Shown here piece by piece: positions 16,910-24,285 of a stretch of 24,550 nucleotides of DNA (positions are counted from its first letter, which is position 1; every line of letters starts with the position of its first letter). Position numbers and translations under genes: made by a program. The stretch is from NCBI GenBank assembly GCA_047623825.1, contig JBLHOS010000046.1:1-24550 (forward strand), given 5' to 3'. The stretch is from JBLHOS01 sp047623825 (GTDB taxonomy: Bacteria > Pseudomonadota > Alphaproteobacteria > Rhodobacterales > Rhodobacteraceae). Below the pieces are notes generated by a model. The model saw nothing but the letters and a program-made list of their open reading frames with translations. It was not told the DNA's origin and did not search any database.

Positions 16910-17785
16910 ATGTCAGATGTCATCGCCTCGCCCTCAGTCCGTTCGCTTGCCCTGCAAAAAGGGATTGACCTGAACAAGTTGGGACGCACGCTTGGCCGAA
17001 CCACCATCGCGCGCGAAGATCTTGACGGCCAGTCACGCCCGGCACCAACCGACGGCAGCGCCTATTGGGACGTGGATCACAGCCTTTATGGTACTGTGAC
17101 CCAAGAGCCTGTCAGCCGCTTTGCGCAGGTGTCTGCGGCCAATCTGGCAGCCGCCAACTCACTTATACCGCAGGTCACCCACCATGACCGCGCTGACGTC
17201 TCGATGATTGAGGCGTTGCGCCATGAGTTAAAACCCGAGGCGCAAGCGCGCGGCGTCAAGCTGACGGCGCTGGCCTTTCACGTCAAAGCATTGGCGTGCG
17301 CGCTGCGAGAGTTTCCGCGCGTCAACGCCTCGCTGACGCCGGACGGCAAAACATTGATCCTGAAGGGGTATGTTCACATCGGAGTTGCTGTTGACACCGT
17401 GCACGGGTTGATGGTGCCGGTGATCCGTGATGTTGACAGCAAGGGTCTGTGGCAGATTGCGGCCGAGATCACCGATCTGGCCACCCGTGCGCAGGCCCGC
17501 AAAGTCAGCATGGATGAAATGGGCGGCGCGTCTATGACGATCACCAATTTGGGCGGTATCGGTGGCACGGCGTTTACCCCAATCGTCAACCCACCCGAAA
17601 TCGCAATTCTGGGGATTACCAAGACTGAGATACGTCCGGTCTGGGACGGCGAAGCATTCCAGCCCGTGCCCATGGTGCCACTTGATCTAAGTTATGACCA
17701 CCGGGTTGTTAACGGTGCCGATGCGGCGCGGTTCATGAAATACCTCACCGACATTCTGGCAGATCCGCGCCGGATGATGGTCTAA
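16910..17785 (+). CDS. E2 acyltransferase without lipoyl domain (subunit-binding plus catalytic domain)
   Basis: A 291-residue protein that starts directly with a subunit-binding domain (SPSVRSLALQKGIDLNKL, 7-24) and continues into a full E2 catalytic domain. The catalytic histidine is H264 in SYDHRVVNGADAARF (261-275), with N268 where many E2 enzymes have Asp. Asn is also found in Azotobacter/Pseudomonas-type pyruvate E2 as I recall, so activity is expected. ITNLGGIGGTAFTPIVNPPE (211-230) is also E2p-like. No lipoyl domain exists, so acyl groups must come from another protein, presumably the product of 14138-15427. I chose ATG 16910 (GAGG six bases upstream) over a GTG at 16898 that overlaps the dehydrogenase stop. 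It is the last gene of the operon. Confidence 0.88.
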   Translation: MSDVIASPSVRSLALQKGIDLNKLGRTLGRTTIAREDLDGQSRPAPTDGSAYWDVDHSLYGTVTQEPVSRFAQVSAANLAAANSLIPQVTHHDRADVSMIEALRHELKPEAQARGVKLTALAFHVKALACALREFPRVNASLTPDGKTLILKGYVHIGVAVDTVHGLMVPVIRDVDSKGLWQIAAEITDLATRAQARKVSMDEMGGASMTITNLGGIGGTAFTPIVNPPEIAILGITKTEIRPVWDGEAFQPVPMVPLDLSYDHRVVNGADAARFMKYLTDILADPRRMMV

Positions 17786-17837
17786 CTGGCCCCACACATT
17801 CGGTTTATGGTCTGGCTTGAAGCGTTCGGGAGAACTT

Positions 17838-17854
17838 GGGCGGTGTTGCCGCCC
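17838..17854. terminator. Weak stem-loop between convergent operons
   Basis: GGGCGG (17838-17843) pairs with CCGCCC (17849-17854) around TGTTG. It lies between the E2 stop (17785) and the stop of the convergent MarR gene (17907), where a bidirectional terminator would be expected. The stem is short and no T-run follows, so this is a weak call. Confidence 0.3.
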
Positions 17855-17906
17855 TGCTATGATGCAACTGCGTTCGAGTTCAGGCTGCCTTGGGAAGATG
17901 CGTATC

Positions 17907-18389
17907 TCAGCTGTCTTCGGCTAGATTGGCTCTTGAGTCTACGATCGGCACTGCGTCTTGTTCGGTATCGCCAAGCATCGTAGCGACGCGTTCAAGGGTT
18001 GCTATGATCATCGTCTGTTCCCAGTCTTGTAGGGCGCTAAATTCTTGATGAAATTGGCTATGAGTCCCGTCTGGCGTGATCGTCAGAGTGTGAACTCCCT
18101 TGGGCGTCAGGGAAAGCCAGGATTGCCGCCGGTCCACATCGCCCTTGCGCCGCACAACCATCCCGAGGCTTTCCAGTTTCTGGATCAGAACCGTGGTTGT
18201 CGCCTGCGTGATCCCCATGCGTGCCGCGACGTAGCCTGCGGTCTGTTCACCGCTTTCCTCAAGCACATGCAGCAAGATAAGTTGTGATGGCGTAAGTCCG
18301 CTCGCATGCAGCAGTGTCTTGCTGTTGCGCTCAGTTGTACGCAGGATTTTCCGCATCGCGGTTAGCGCTTGTTTGGTGCGATGTTCCAA
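17907..18389 (-). CDS. ectR: MarR-family regulator, probable ectoine-operon repressor
   Basis: A 160-residue MarR-type protein. Its winged helix spans about residues 32-100: LTPSQLILLHVLEESGEQT, AGYVAARMGITQATTTVLIQ as recognition region, and the wing RRKGDVDRRQSWLSLTPKG. It is transcribed away from ectA across a 323-base control region, the arrangement described for EctR-type repressors of ectoine genes. The ect promoter holds a 14-bp palindrome in its spacer that suits a MarR dimer. The symbol rests on position and family; the C-terminal third (about 101-160) is less conserved and helps little. A short downstream gap separates it from the convergent dehydrogenase operon. Confidence 0.78.
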   Translation of the reverse strand: MEHRTKQALTAMRKILRTTERNSKTLLHASGLTPSQLILLHVLEESGEQTAGYVAARMGITQATTTVLIQKLESLGMVVRRKGDVDRRQSWLSLTPKGVHTLTITPDGTHSQFHQEFSALQDWEQTMIIATLERVATMLGDTEQDAVPIVDSRANLAEDS

Positions 18390-18712
18390 AGGCAGAATCC
18401 TGAATTAATCACTGATTTTCTGATAGCTTTTGATCATTCGTCAAGCAAGCTGCTACCTTAGTAGCATCACATTATCAGAACTTCTTTGTCTAGTTGAAAG
18501 GTAAGTAAATACAAAATATATAGTGCAATGTAATTGAATTATTTGGCATCGTTTCTGCTGATCTATAGTCAAATCAGCAAGAGGTTTTCGTAATAATTGC
18601 ATATTATCCGCAATTCACCTAGTTTTACCTTAGGCAGACTTGTCTTGACATTTAGTACGTACTAACTAATATGTGTCGAAATAACAGCAAAGGAACTTAG
18701 AGGTAGATGCGG
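18390..18712. promoter_or_regulatory. AT-rich control region between ectR and ectA
   Basis: This stretch holds no gene and is clearly richer in A+T than its surroundings. It has several symmetric elements: TGCTAC-CTTA-GTAGCA (18451-18466), TGCTGAT-N10-ATCAGCA (18556-18579), AATTGC-N9-GCAATT (18595-18615) and the TTAGTACGTACTAA palindrome (18652-18665). The first is nearest the ectR start and could be its own operator; the last lies within the ectA promoter. I see no convincing promoter for ectR by eye. Confidence 0.6.
18645..18672 (+). promoter_or_regulatory. Promoter of the ect operon with operator palindrome in the spacer
   Basis: TTGACA (18645-18650) and TAATAT (18667-18672) are spaced by 16 bases, a strong sigma70-type pair about 35-40 bases upstream of ectA. 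The spacer contains the perfect 14-bp palindrome TTAGTACGTACTAA (18652-18665), placed to let a bound dimer block RNA polymerase. Half-sites of the form TTTAGT/ACTA were, as I recall, reported for EctR1 in a methanotroph, which supports EctR as the ligand. Confidence 0.7.
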
Positions 18713-19264
18713 ATGAGTAAGAGTGATCATTTCGACATTCGAAAGCAGGGCGACGCCCCGCATATCCGGGCGCCGAAGCCCAGTGATGGGCCAAACGTGT
18801 GGCGCCTGATCGATGCCGCCGGCGCGCTTGATGCCAATTCTTTGTACTGCAATCTGCTGCAATGCAGCCATTTTGCAGCGACCTGCGCCTTGGCTGAGTT
18901 GGACGGCGAGGTTATCGGCTGGATGTCCGGCCACATGCCGCCCGACCAACCCGACACATTGTTTGTTTGGCAGGTTTGCGTGACCGACGCCGCGCGCGGG
19001 CTTGGGTTGGGTCAGCGCTTGATCAACTCAGTGCTGGAGCGGCCAGTATGTGAACAGGTGCGCAATGTCGAATGCACCATCACCAAACAGAACGCCGCCT
19101 CATGGGCGCTGTTTCATAAGGTAGCGCGTACGTTAAATGCGGATCTGAAATCACAGCCGCATTTTCTGCGCGATACGCATCTGGGTGGACTGCATGAAAG
19201 CGAATTCCGCGTGACGATCGGGCCGTTTGAAGCAAACAGCCCGCGTTCGGCCAAAGCTGCCTAA
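18713..19264 (+). CDS. ectA: L-2,4-diaminobutyrate acetyltransferase
   Basis: A 183-residue GNAT acetyltransferase that converts 2,4-diaminobutyrate and acetyl-CoA to N-gamma-acetyl-diaminobutyrate, the second ectoine step. The acetyl-CoA loop is seen as VTDAARGLGLGQRLINSVL (about 90-108, with RGLGLG). RAPKPSDGPNVWRLIDAAG near the start and DANSLYCNLLQCSHFAATC (about 40-58) are characteristic of EctA. Two ATGs are possible, 18707 and 18713; AGAGG (18699-18703) is 9 bases from the second and only 3 from the first, so I prefer 18713. It is the first gene of ectABCD-ask and is followed by ectB after 49 bases. Confidence 0.95.
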   Translation: MSKSDHFDIRKQGDAPHIRAPKPSDGPNVWRLIDAAGALDANSLYCNLLQCSHFAATCALAELDGEVIGWMSGHMPPDQPDTLFVWQVCVTDAARGLGLGQRLINSVLERPVCEQVRNVECTITKQNAASWALFHKVARTLNADLKSQPHFLRDTHLGGLHESEFRVTIGPFEANSPRSAKAA

Positions 19265-19313
19265 TCGGCGCTTTGCGTCCTATCACCAGAACCGATATTC
19301 GGAGAACCAGACA

Positions 19314-20603
19314 ATGAACACCCTATCAACAAACAACGACGCCTCGGTATTCGACCGGGTTGAAAGCTGCATCCGATCCTATTCCCGCAGCTTCCCCAAG
19401 CTTTTCAACAAGGCCGTGGGTGCGACAATTTATGATGCGCACGGCGGGTCGTACACCGATTTTCTGGCCGGTTGTTCGTCGTTGAATTACGGTCATAACG
19501 ACCCAGATTTAAAACAGGCTTTGATTGACTACATAGGGCAAGACGGGATTGCGCAGGGTCTGGATATGTTCACAGACGCCAAAGCGCAGTTTTTGTCCAG
19601 CTTTGAGACGCTAATCCTGAAGCCGCGCGACATGGATTACCGTGTGCAATTTACCGGGCCAACCGGGGCCAACGCGGTCGAGGCTGCGATGAAGCTGGCG
19701 CGTAAGGTTACGGGTCGAACCAATATCATCGCCTTTACCAACGGGTTTCATGGCGTCACTTTGGGGGCTTTAGCCGCCACTGGGAACGCTAAGCATCGAG
19801 GTGGCGGTGGCACACCATTGTCCGGAGTGACCCGTACTGCGTTCGACGGTTACTTTGGGGCTGAAATCAACACCGCTGATCTGTTGGAACAACAACTCCT
19901 TGATCCCTCCAGTGGTATCGACGCCCCTGCGGCCATCGTTGTAGAAACAGTGCAGGGTGAGGGTGGGCTGAACGCCGCGTCCCCCGCATGGTTGCGCCAG
20001 ATCCAGGCAATCGCAAAGGCCCATGGCGCACTGTTTATCGTGGATGACATTCAGGCAGGGTGTGGTCGCACCGGTGGTTTCTTTTCGTTTGAAGGCATGG
20101 GCATTTCGCCCGACATCGTGACGCTGGCCAAATCGATCTCTGGCATGGGTCTGCCCATGGCGTTGACCCTGATGAAACCTGAGCACGATATCTGGGCGCC
20201 GGCGGAACATAACGGGACTTTCCGGGGCAACAGCCACGCCTTTGTCACTGCCCGCGCAGCCCTAGAGAAATTTTGGTCTACGGATATTTTTGCCAAGGAG
20301 GTCGCAGCGAATGCCGATCTGCTGGCAGAACGGCTGGGTCGGATCGTAGCTGCGCATGGTCTTAGCCTGCGCGGCCGTGGCATGATGCTGGGTGTCGATG
20401 CGGGCAGTGGTGATGCTGCCGCTGCCGTCTGCGCCACCTGTTTCGAACAGGGTCTGATCATTGAGACGTCCGGCAGCCATGACGAGGTCGTCAAGGTACT
20501 GGCCCCCCTGACCATTAAACCTGCGCAGTTTAGCGCTGGGCTTGACACGCTCGAGGCCGCGTTCGATGCGATCCTTGGCCGTCAGCGCATTGCAGCAGAA
20601 TAA
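19314..20603 (+). CDS. ectB: L-2,4-diaminobutyrate transaminase
   Basis: A 429-residue class III PLP aminotransferase that makes 2,4-diaminobutyrate from aspartate semialdehyde and glutamate. Key features are the FTGPTGANAVEAAMKLAR helix, FTNGFHGVTLGALAATGN, the cofactor-binding DDIQAGCGRTG (244-254) and the PLP lysine K273 in LAKSISGMGLPMA. The start MNTLSTNNDASVFDRVES with GGAG 9 bases upstream fits EctB length; a longer frame from 19227 would overlap ectA. ectC follows after 10 bases. Confidence 0.96.
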   Translation: MNTLSTNNDASVFDRVESCIRSYSRSFPKLFNKAVGATIYDAHGGSYTDFLAGCSSLNYGHNDPDLKQALIDYIGQDGIAQGLDMFTDAKAQFLSSFETLILKPRDMDYRVQFTGPTGANAVEAAMKLARKVTGRTNIIAFTNGFHGVTLGALAATGNAKHRGGGGTPLSGVTRTAFDGYFGAEINTADLLEQQLLDPSSGIDAPAAIVVETVQGEGGLNAASPAWLRQIQAIAKAHGALFIVDDIQAGCGRTGGFFSFEGMGISPDIVTLAKSISGMGLPMALTLMKPEHDIWAPAEHNGTFRGNSHAFVTARAALEKFWSTDIFAKEVAANADLLAERLGRIVAAHGLSLRGRGMMLGVDAGSGDAAAAVCATCFEQGLIIETSGSHDEVVKVLAPLTIKPAQFSAGLDTLEAAFDAILGRQRIAAE

Positions 20604-20613
20604 GGATAATACC

Positions 20614-21006
20614 ATGATTATTAGAAATTTGAACGATGCACGCAAATCTGAACGGTTGGTCGCTGACCAAGGCTGGGATAGCACCCGCCTGTTGTTGGCA
20701 GACGATGGAATGGGCTTTAGTTTTCACATCACCCGGATCTATGCCGGCACCTCGCATGTATTTGAATACAAAAACCATTTCGAAAGCGTCTATTGCGTTT
20801 CGGGCGAGGGTAGCATCGAGGATCTAGCAACCCGCGAGGCTCATCCGATCAAGGCCGGCGTGATCTATGCGTTAGACAAGCATGACCGGCACCGCCTGTT
20901 AGCCACAACCGAACTGGTTATGGCGTGCTGCTTTAACCCGCCCGTCACCGGGCAGGAGGTTCATAGGGCGGACGGGTCATATGCGCTGGTCACAGAAGAC
21001 GCCTGA
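20614..21006 (+). CDS. ectC: Ectoine synthase
   Basis: A 130-residue cupin-fold enzyme that cyclises N-gamma-acetyl-diaminobutyrate to ectoine. The start MIIRNLNDARKSERLV, FSFHITRIYAGTSHVFEYKN, HFESVYCVSGEGSIEDLA and IYALDKHDRHRLLA are diagnostic for EctC. TAAGGA lies 7 bases upstream of the ATG. Length is normal and no disruption is seen. ectD starts 39 bases after its stop. Confidence 0.97.
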   Translation: MIIRNLNDARKSERLVADQGWDSTRLLLADDGMGFSFHITRIYAGTSHVFEYKNHFESVYCVSGEGSIEDLATREAHPIKAGVIYALDKHDRHRLLATTELVMACCFNPPVTGQEVHRADGSYALVTEDA

Positions 21007-21045
21007 AACGGCGTCCCACCCATTGACCCGAAGGATACCAAAGCG

Positions 21046-21975
21046 ATGAAAATGCTTGCAAAACAAAGCCATCAAATCGATGATTATCCGACGCGGCTGA
21101 TCGAAGAAGAATGTTCAGCCCGCAAAGATCCAGTCGTTTGGACCAAGTGGAGCCCCGAAGCCCCCCTGACCCAGATGCAGGCGCAATCCTATGCTGACGA
21201 TGGCTATCTGGTCCTGAAAAACCTGTTCAGCAAGGCTGAGGTTACCGCCTTGCAGGCCGTGTCTGCAGCCCTGCGATCGGGACGGACCAAGGTTGATGAG
21301 CAAGACAAGATCACCGAACCCAGTTCGAACGCGATCCGCACGGTATTCCGGCTTGGTAGCCACAATGCGCTGTTTGACCGGCTTGCGCGTGACAGCCGCA
21401 TCGCAGGGATCGTGCAGCATTTGCTGGGCGATGATCTGTACCTGCACCAGTCGCGGCTAAATTACAAACCGGGTTACACTGGTAAGGAATTCTATTGGCA
21501 CTCAGATTTTGAGACATGGCACGCCGAAGATGGCATGCCCCGGATGCGCGCCATCTCGGCATCGATTTTGTTATCAGACAATGACGCGTTGAATGGGCCA
21601 CTGATGCTGATCCCGGGATCGCATAAGACCTTTGTGGCCTGCGCCGGTGGGACGCCCGAAAAGAACCACGAAAGCTCATTGAAAAAACAGGAAATCGGGG
21701 TTCCGTCCCACGATAGCCTGACCGAAATGGCTGATACACACGGTATTGACTATGCGGCAGGTGCGGCGGGCACGGTCATCTTGTTTGACAGCAATACGCT
21801 GCACGGGTCGAACGGCAATATCACGCCTTTTGCGCGGTCCAACGCATTCTTTGTCTATAATGCGTGGTCGAACCGCCTGCAGGCGCCGTTTGCCGCCAAG
21901 GCACCGCGCCCCGAATTCCTAAGCGAACGGGCCCCGACCGCGCCGATCAAAATTGAGATCGGCTCGCTTTTGTGA
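21046..21975 (+). CDS. ectD: Ectoine hydroxylase
   Basis: A 309-residue Fe(II)/2-oxoglutarate dioxygenase that hydroxylates ectoine to 5-hydroxyectoine. Iron ligands are H152 and D154 (FYWHSDFETWH) and H253 (NTLHGSNGN). RLNYKPGYTGKEFYWHSDFE is the EctD signature region, and AISASILLSDNDALNGPLML follows as expected. AAGGA precedes the ATG by about 9 bases. The cell should therefore make both ectoine and hydroxyectoine. The gene ends 62 bases before the aspartokinase start I prefer. Confidence 0.96.
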   Translation: MKMLAKQSHQIDDYPTRLIEEECSARKDPVVWTKWSPEAPLTQMQAQSYADDGYLVLKNLFSKAEVTALQAVSAALRSGRTKVDEQDKITEPSSNAIRTVFRLGSHNALFDRLARDSRIAGIVQHLLGDDLYLHQSRLNYKPGYTGKEFYWHSDFETWHAEDGMPRMRAISASILLSDNDALNGPLMLIPGSHKTFVACAGGTPEKNHESSLKKQEIGVPSHDSLTEMADTHGIDYAAGAAGTVILFDSNTLHGSNGNITPFARSNAFFVYNAWSNRLQAPFAAKAPRPEFLSERAPTAPIKIEIGSLL

Positions 21976-22037
21976 CCACCCAACTGTACCTTGACCAAGG
22001 CGCCCCCGGTAAAACCCGCGCGGCGCGCGGAGTTAAC

Positions 22038-23507
22038 ATGACTACGATCCAAGAGATCCCTAACCATACCGTTGAAAAAATTGGCGGCAGTTCGATGTCA
22101 CGCACGGCAGAACTGCTCGAAACCGTCCTGATTGGTGACCGAAGCGGTGACGCGCTTTACAACCGGATCATCGTTGTCTCGGCTTATGCCGGGATCACGG
22201 ATGCCCTGTTGGAGCATAAAAAGACAGGAAAGCAGGGTGTTTACGCGCAGTTCGCGAATGCCAAAGGTGGCTGGGGTTGGAATGACGCATTGTCGGAAGT
22301 TGGCGATATGATGTTGGCGCTGAATGCTGACATCTTTGACGATGAAGGTGCGCGCCACTCTGCGGACACCTTTATTCGCGAACGGATCGAAGGGGTGCGC
22401 TCTTGTCTGGTTGATTTGGGACGGATCTGCTCGTTTGGCCATTTCCAGCTGGACCAACATCTGTTGACCGTGCGCGAAATGTTGGCCTCGCTTGGCGAAG
22501 CACAATCAGCATTTAATACGGTGATATTGTTGGCGCATCACGGGGTCAACGCACGGTTGGTCGATCTGACCGGCTGGCGGCAAGAAGGCACCGAAGACTT
22601 AAACGCCTGTATCAATGCGGCGTTTGCGACCGTTGATATCACCCGTGAATTGCCAATCGTAACCGGCTATGCCCAATGCCGTGAGGTGCTGATGGGCACG
22701 TATGACCGTGGCTACAGCGAGGTTACGCTGTCGCGTATTGCCGCTGTGACTGGCGCAGGTGAGGCGATTATTCACAAGGAATTCCATCTATCCTCTGCCG
22801 ATCCGCGCATTGTCGGGGTCGAAAATGTTCGCATTGTGGGCCGTACCAATTGGGATGTGGCCGATCAGCTGTCCAATTTGGGGATGGAAGCGATCCACCC
22901 GCGCGCCGCCAAATCACTGCGTCAGGCGGGTATTCCGTTGCGGGTCAAGAACGCCTTTGACCCCTCACATGACGGCACGGTGGTCTGGACTGATACCAGT
23001 AACGAACAGCCTACTGCTGGCGTCGAAATGGTCACAGGGCTGCGCGGTGTCTTTGCCTTTGAATTTCACGATCAGGATATGGTTGGGGTCAAGGGTTTTG
23101 ACGCGCAGGTCTTGGAAACATTGACCCGCCACAACGTCTGGATTGTCTCCAAGATCTCCAATGCCAATACGATCACTCATTTTGTCAAAGGCTCGATGAA
23201 GAAAATCCGGAAGGCCGAAGCGGATCTATGTGGTGCGTTTCCGAATGCCGAAGTCTCCTTGCGCAAGGTGGCACTGATCTCGGCGATTGGACGCAATTTG
23301 GGTGATCCCTCGCTTTTGCCGCGGATTGTGCGGGTACTCGATGAGGCGGGCATTTTACCACTGGGGATCCATGATCCGATGCGCAAAGTCGATATTCAGG
23401 TTGTGATCGAAGATGCTGACCATGATGGTGCTGTTATCGCGATGCACCGCGCGTTGATTGAAGACAATGGCAAAACCAGTGAGCTAGCGCTGCATCGCGC
23501 GGCATAA
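22038..23507 (+). CDS. ask: Ectoine-operon-specific aspartokinase
   Basis: A 489-residue aspartokinase of the Ask_Ect type, which supplies aspartyl phosphate for ectoine synthesis independently of lysine feedback. The N-terminal VEKIGGSSMSR (12-22) is its version of the kinase KFGGTS motif, followed by IIVVSAYAGITDALLEHK. The C-terminal region, from about 325, holds ACT-like regulatory repeats (VTGLRGVFAFEFHDQDMVGV, VSLRKVALISAIGRNLGD). I chose ATG 22038 with GCGGAG 5 bases upstream; a GTG at 21972 overlapping the ectD stop would add 22 unremarkable residues. It is the last gene of the ect operon. Confidence 0.93.
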   Translation: MTTIQEIPNHTVEKIGGSSMSRTAELLETVLIGDRSGDALYNRIIVVSAYAGITDALLEHKKTGKQGVYAQFANAKGGWGWNDALSEVGDMMLALNADIFDDEGARHSADTFIRERIEGVRSCLVDLGRICSFGHFQLDQHLLTVREMLASLGEAQSAFNTVILLAHHGVNARLVDLTGWRQEGTEDLNACINAAFATVDITRELPIVTGYAQCREVLMGTYDRGYSEVTLSRIAAVTGAGEAIIHKEFHLSSADPRIVGVENVRIVGRTNWDVADQLSNLGMEAIHPRAAKSLRQAGIPLRVKNAFDPSHDGTVVWTDTSNEQPTAGVEMVTGLRGVFAFEFHDQDMVGVKGFDAQVLETLTRHNVWIVSKISNANTITHFVKGSMKKIRKAEADLCGAFPNAEVSLRKVALISAIGRNLGDPSLLPRIVRVLDEAGILPLGIHDPMRKVDIQVVIEDADHDGAVIAMHRALIEDNGKTSELALHRAA

Positions 23508-23570
23508 ATAATCACTGCGGCTAAACCGGCCAATCTAGGCAAGGCCTGGGCTGGTTGGACGCAAAGCTGT

Positions 23571-23609
23571 CTCTCGATCAGTTTCGGTCCCGAAATGATG
23601 TGTCGCGAG
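23571..23609. other. Stem-loop downstream of the ask gene
   Basis: ATCA-TTTCGG (23577-23587, one bulged G) pairs with CCGAAA-TGAT (23590-23599) around a TC loop, and flanking CTCTCG and CGCGAG can pair with one mismatch. It lies 64 bases past the ask stop. There is no T-run, so it may be a weak terminator or 3'-end hairpin. Its CTCTC left flank faintly recalls the two hairpin inserts, but the TGCCGG side is missing. Nothing else is evident in 23508-23748. Confidence 0.35.
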
Positions 23610-23748
23610 TTGAGCGTCATATCGAGCCGAACCTAGAATGAGATTTGTTTTCTTGCAGATATATTGGTGCTCGCAGATCCACGCGTTCCATCGAAAACTG
23701 TGGTGCGTTCGTCAGCTGCTCTCACCAATTATTGACCTGAACCGTTTT

Positions 23749-24213
23749 TTATCGTTCGACGTGTCGGAAGAACGCCCCTTGGGCTCGTTCCCGATTTCCC
23801 GATGCGACGGCATCTACCATTTCGCGATGTTCATGGTTTGAGACGGATAAGCCACCCGCGTTCACAAAGCTGTGCGCACGACACAGGTGTCGCTTATTGA
23901 CCAGCGTTTTATACGCTTCGGCCAAGGTCTTATTGCCTGCGCCGATGATCAGGAAGTCGTGGAATGCCAGATTGAGACGGTAGTATTCCTCAAAATCGTT
24001 CTGTGCTGCAGCGACATCCATGCCGTCCAGAAACTCATGCATCGTCGCCAACATCTCATCATTGACAAGATTGATCAAAAGCAAACCCGCCAACCCAAAG
24101 ATGGCGGCACGCACGTCAAAGATTTCCAGGGCTTCCTCTGGAGACACCAACTTGACGAACACACCACGGTTGGAGATGATTTCCACAAGGCTCTTGGATT
24201 GCAGGCTGCGCGT
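23749..24213 (-). pseudogene. GntR-family (FCD domain) regulator, N-terminal truncated
   Basis: About 155 codons encode the end of a GntR winged helix (SLQSKSLVEIISNRGVFVKL) and a full FCD ligand domain: SPEEALEIFDVRAAIFGLAG, the RLNLAFHDFLIIGAGNKTL block, and NHEHREMVDAVASGNRERAQ. Metal-ligand-type residues of FCD proteins (the D of FDVRA, H in FHDFL, H in NHEH) are kept. The first 50-60 residues, including the recognition helix, are missing: upstream the frame reaches a TAG at 24232-24234 and the IS3-family element begins near 24241. An internal GTG (24186) could start a 145-residue FCD-only product, but DNA binding would be lost. The 5' part may lie beyond the IS outside the window. Confidence 0.8.
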
Positions 24214-24285
24214 GGGTAATCCTCCCCAAAACTAAGGGGATGCGGAAGTAGAATTTTCCTCGGCAAGATACCTGAGGAGATTGAG

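Noticed and set aside
16910..17785. Asn in DHRVVNG as evidence for a dead E2
   Set aside because: Asn at this place occurs in active Azotobacter/Pseudomonas-type pyruvate E2 as I recall, and the catalytic histidine is present.
23571..23609. Third copy of the hairpin insert family
   Set aside because: Only the CTCTC side and a palindromic stem match; TGCCGG and the GATGC flank are missing, and no interrupted gene is seen.
23638..23841. Plus-strand open frame of 67 codons between ask and the GntR remnant
   Set aside because: No ribosome site or known domain, and its end overlaps the FCD coding sequence on the other strand.
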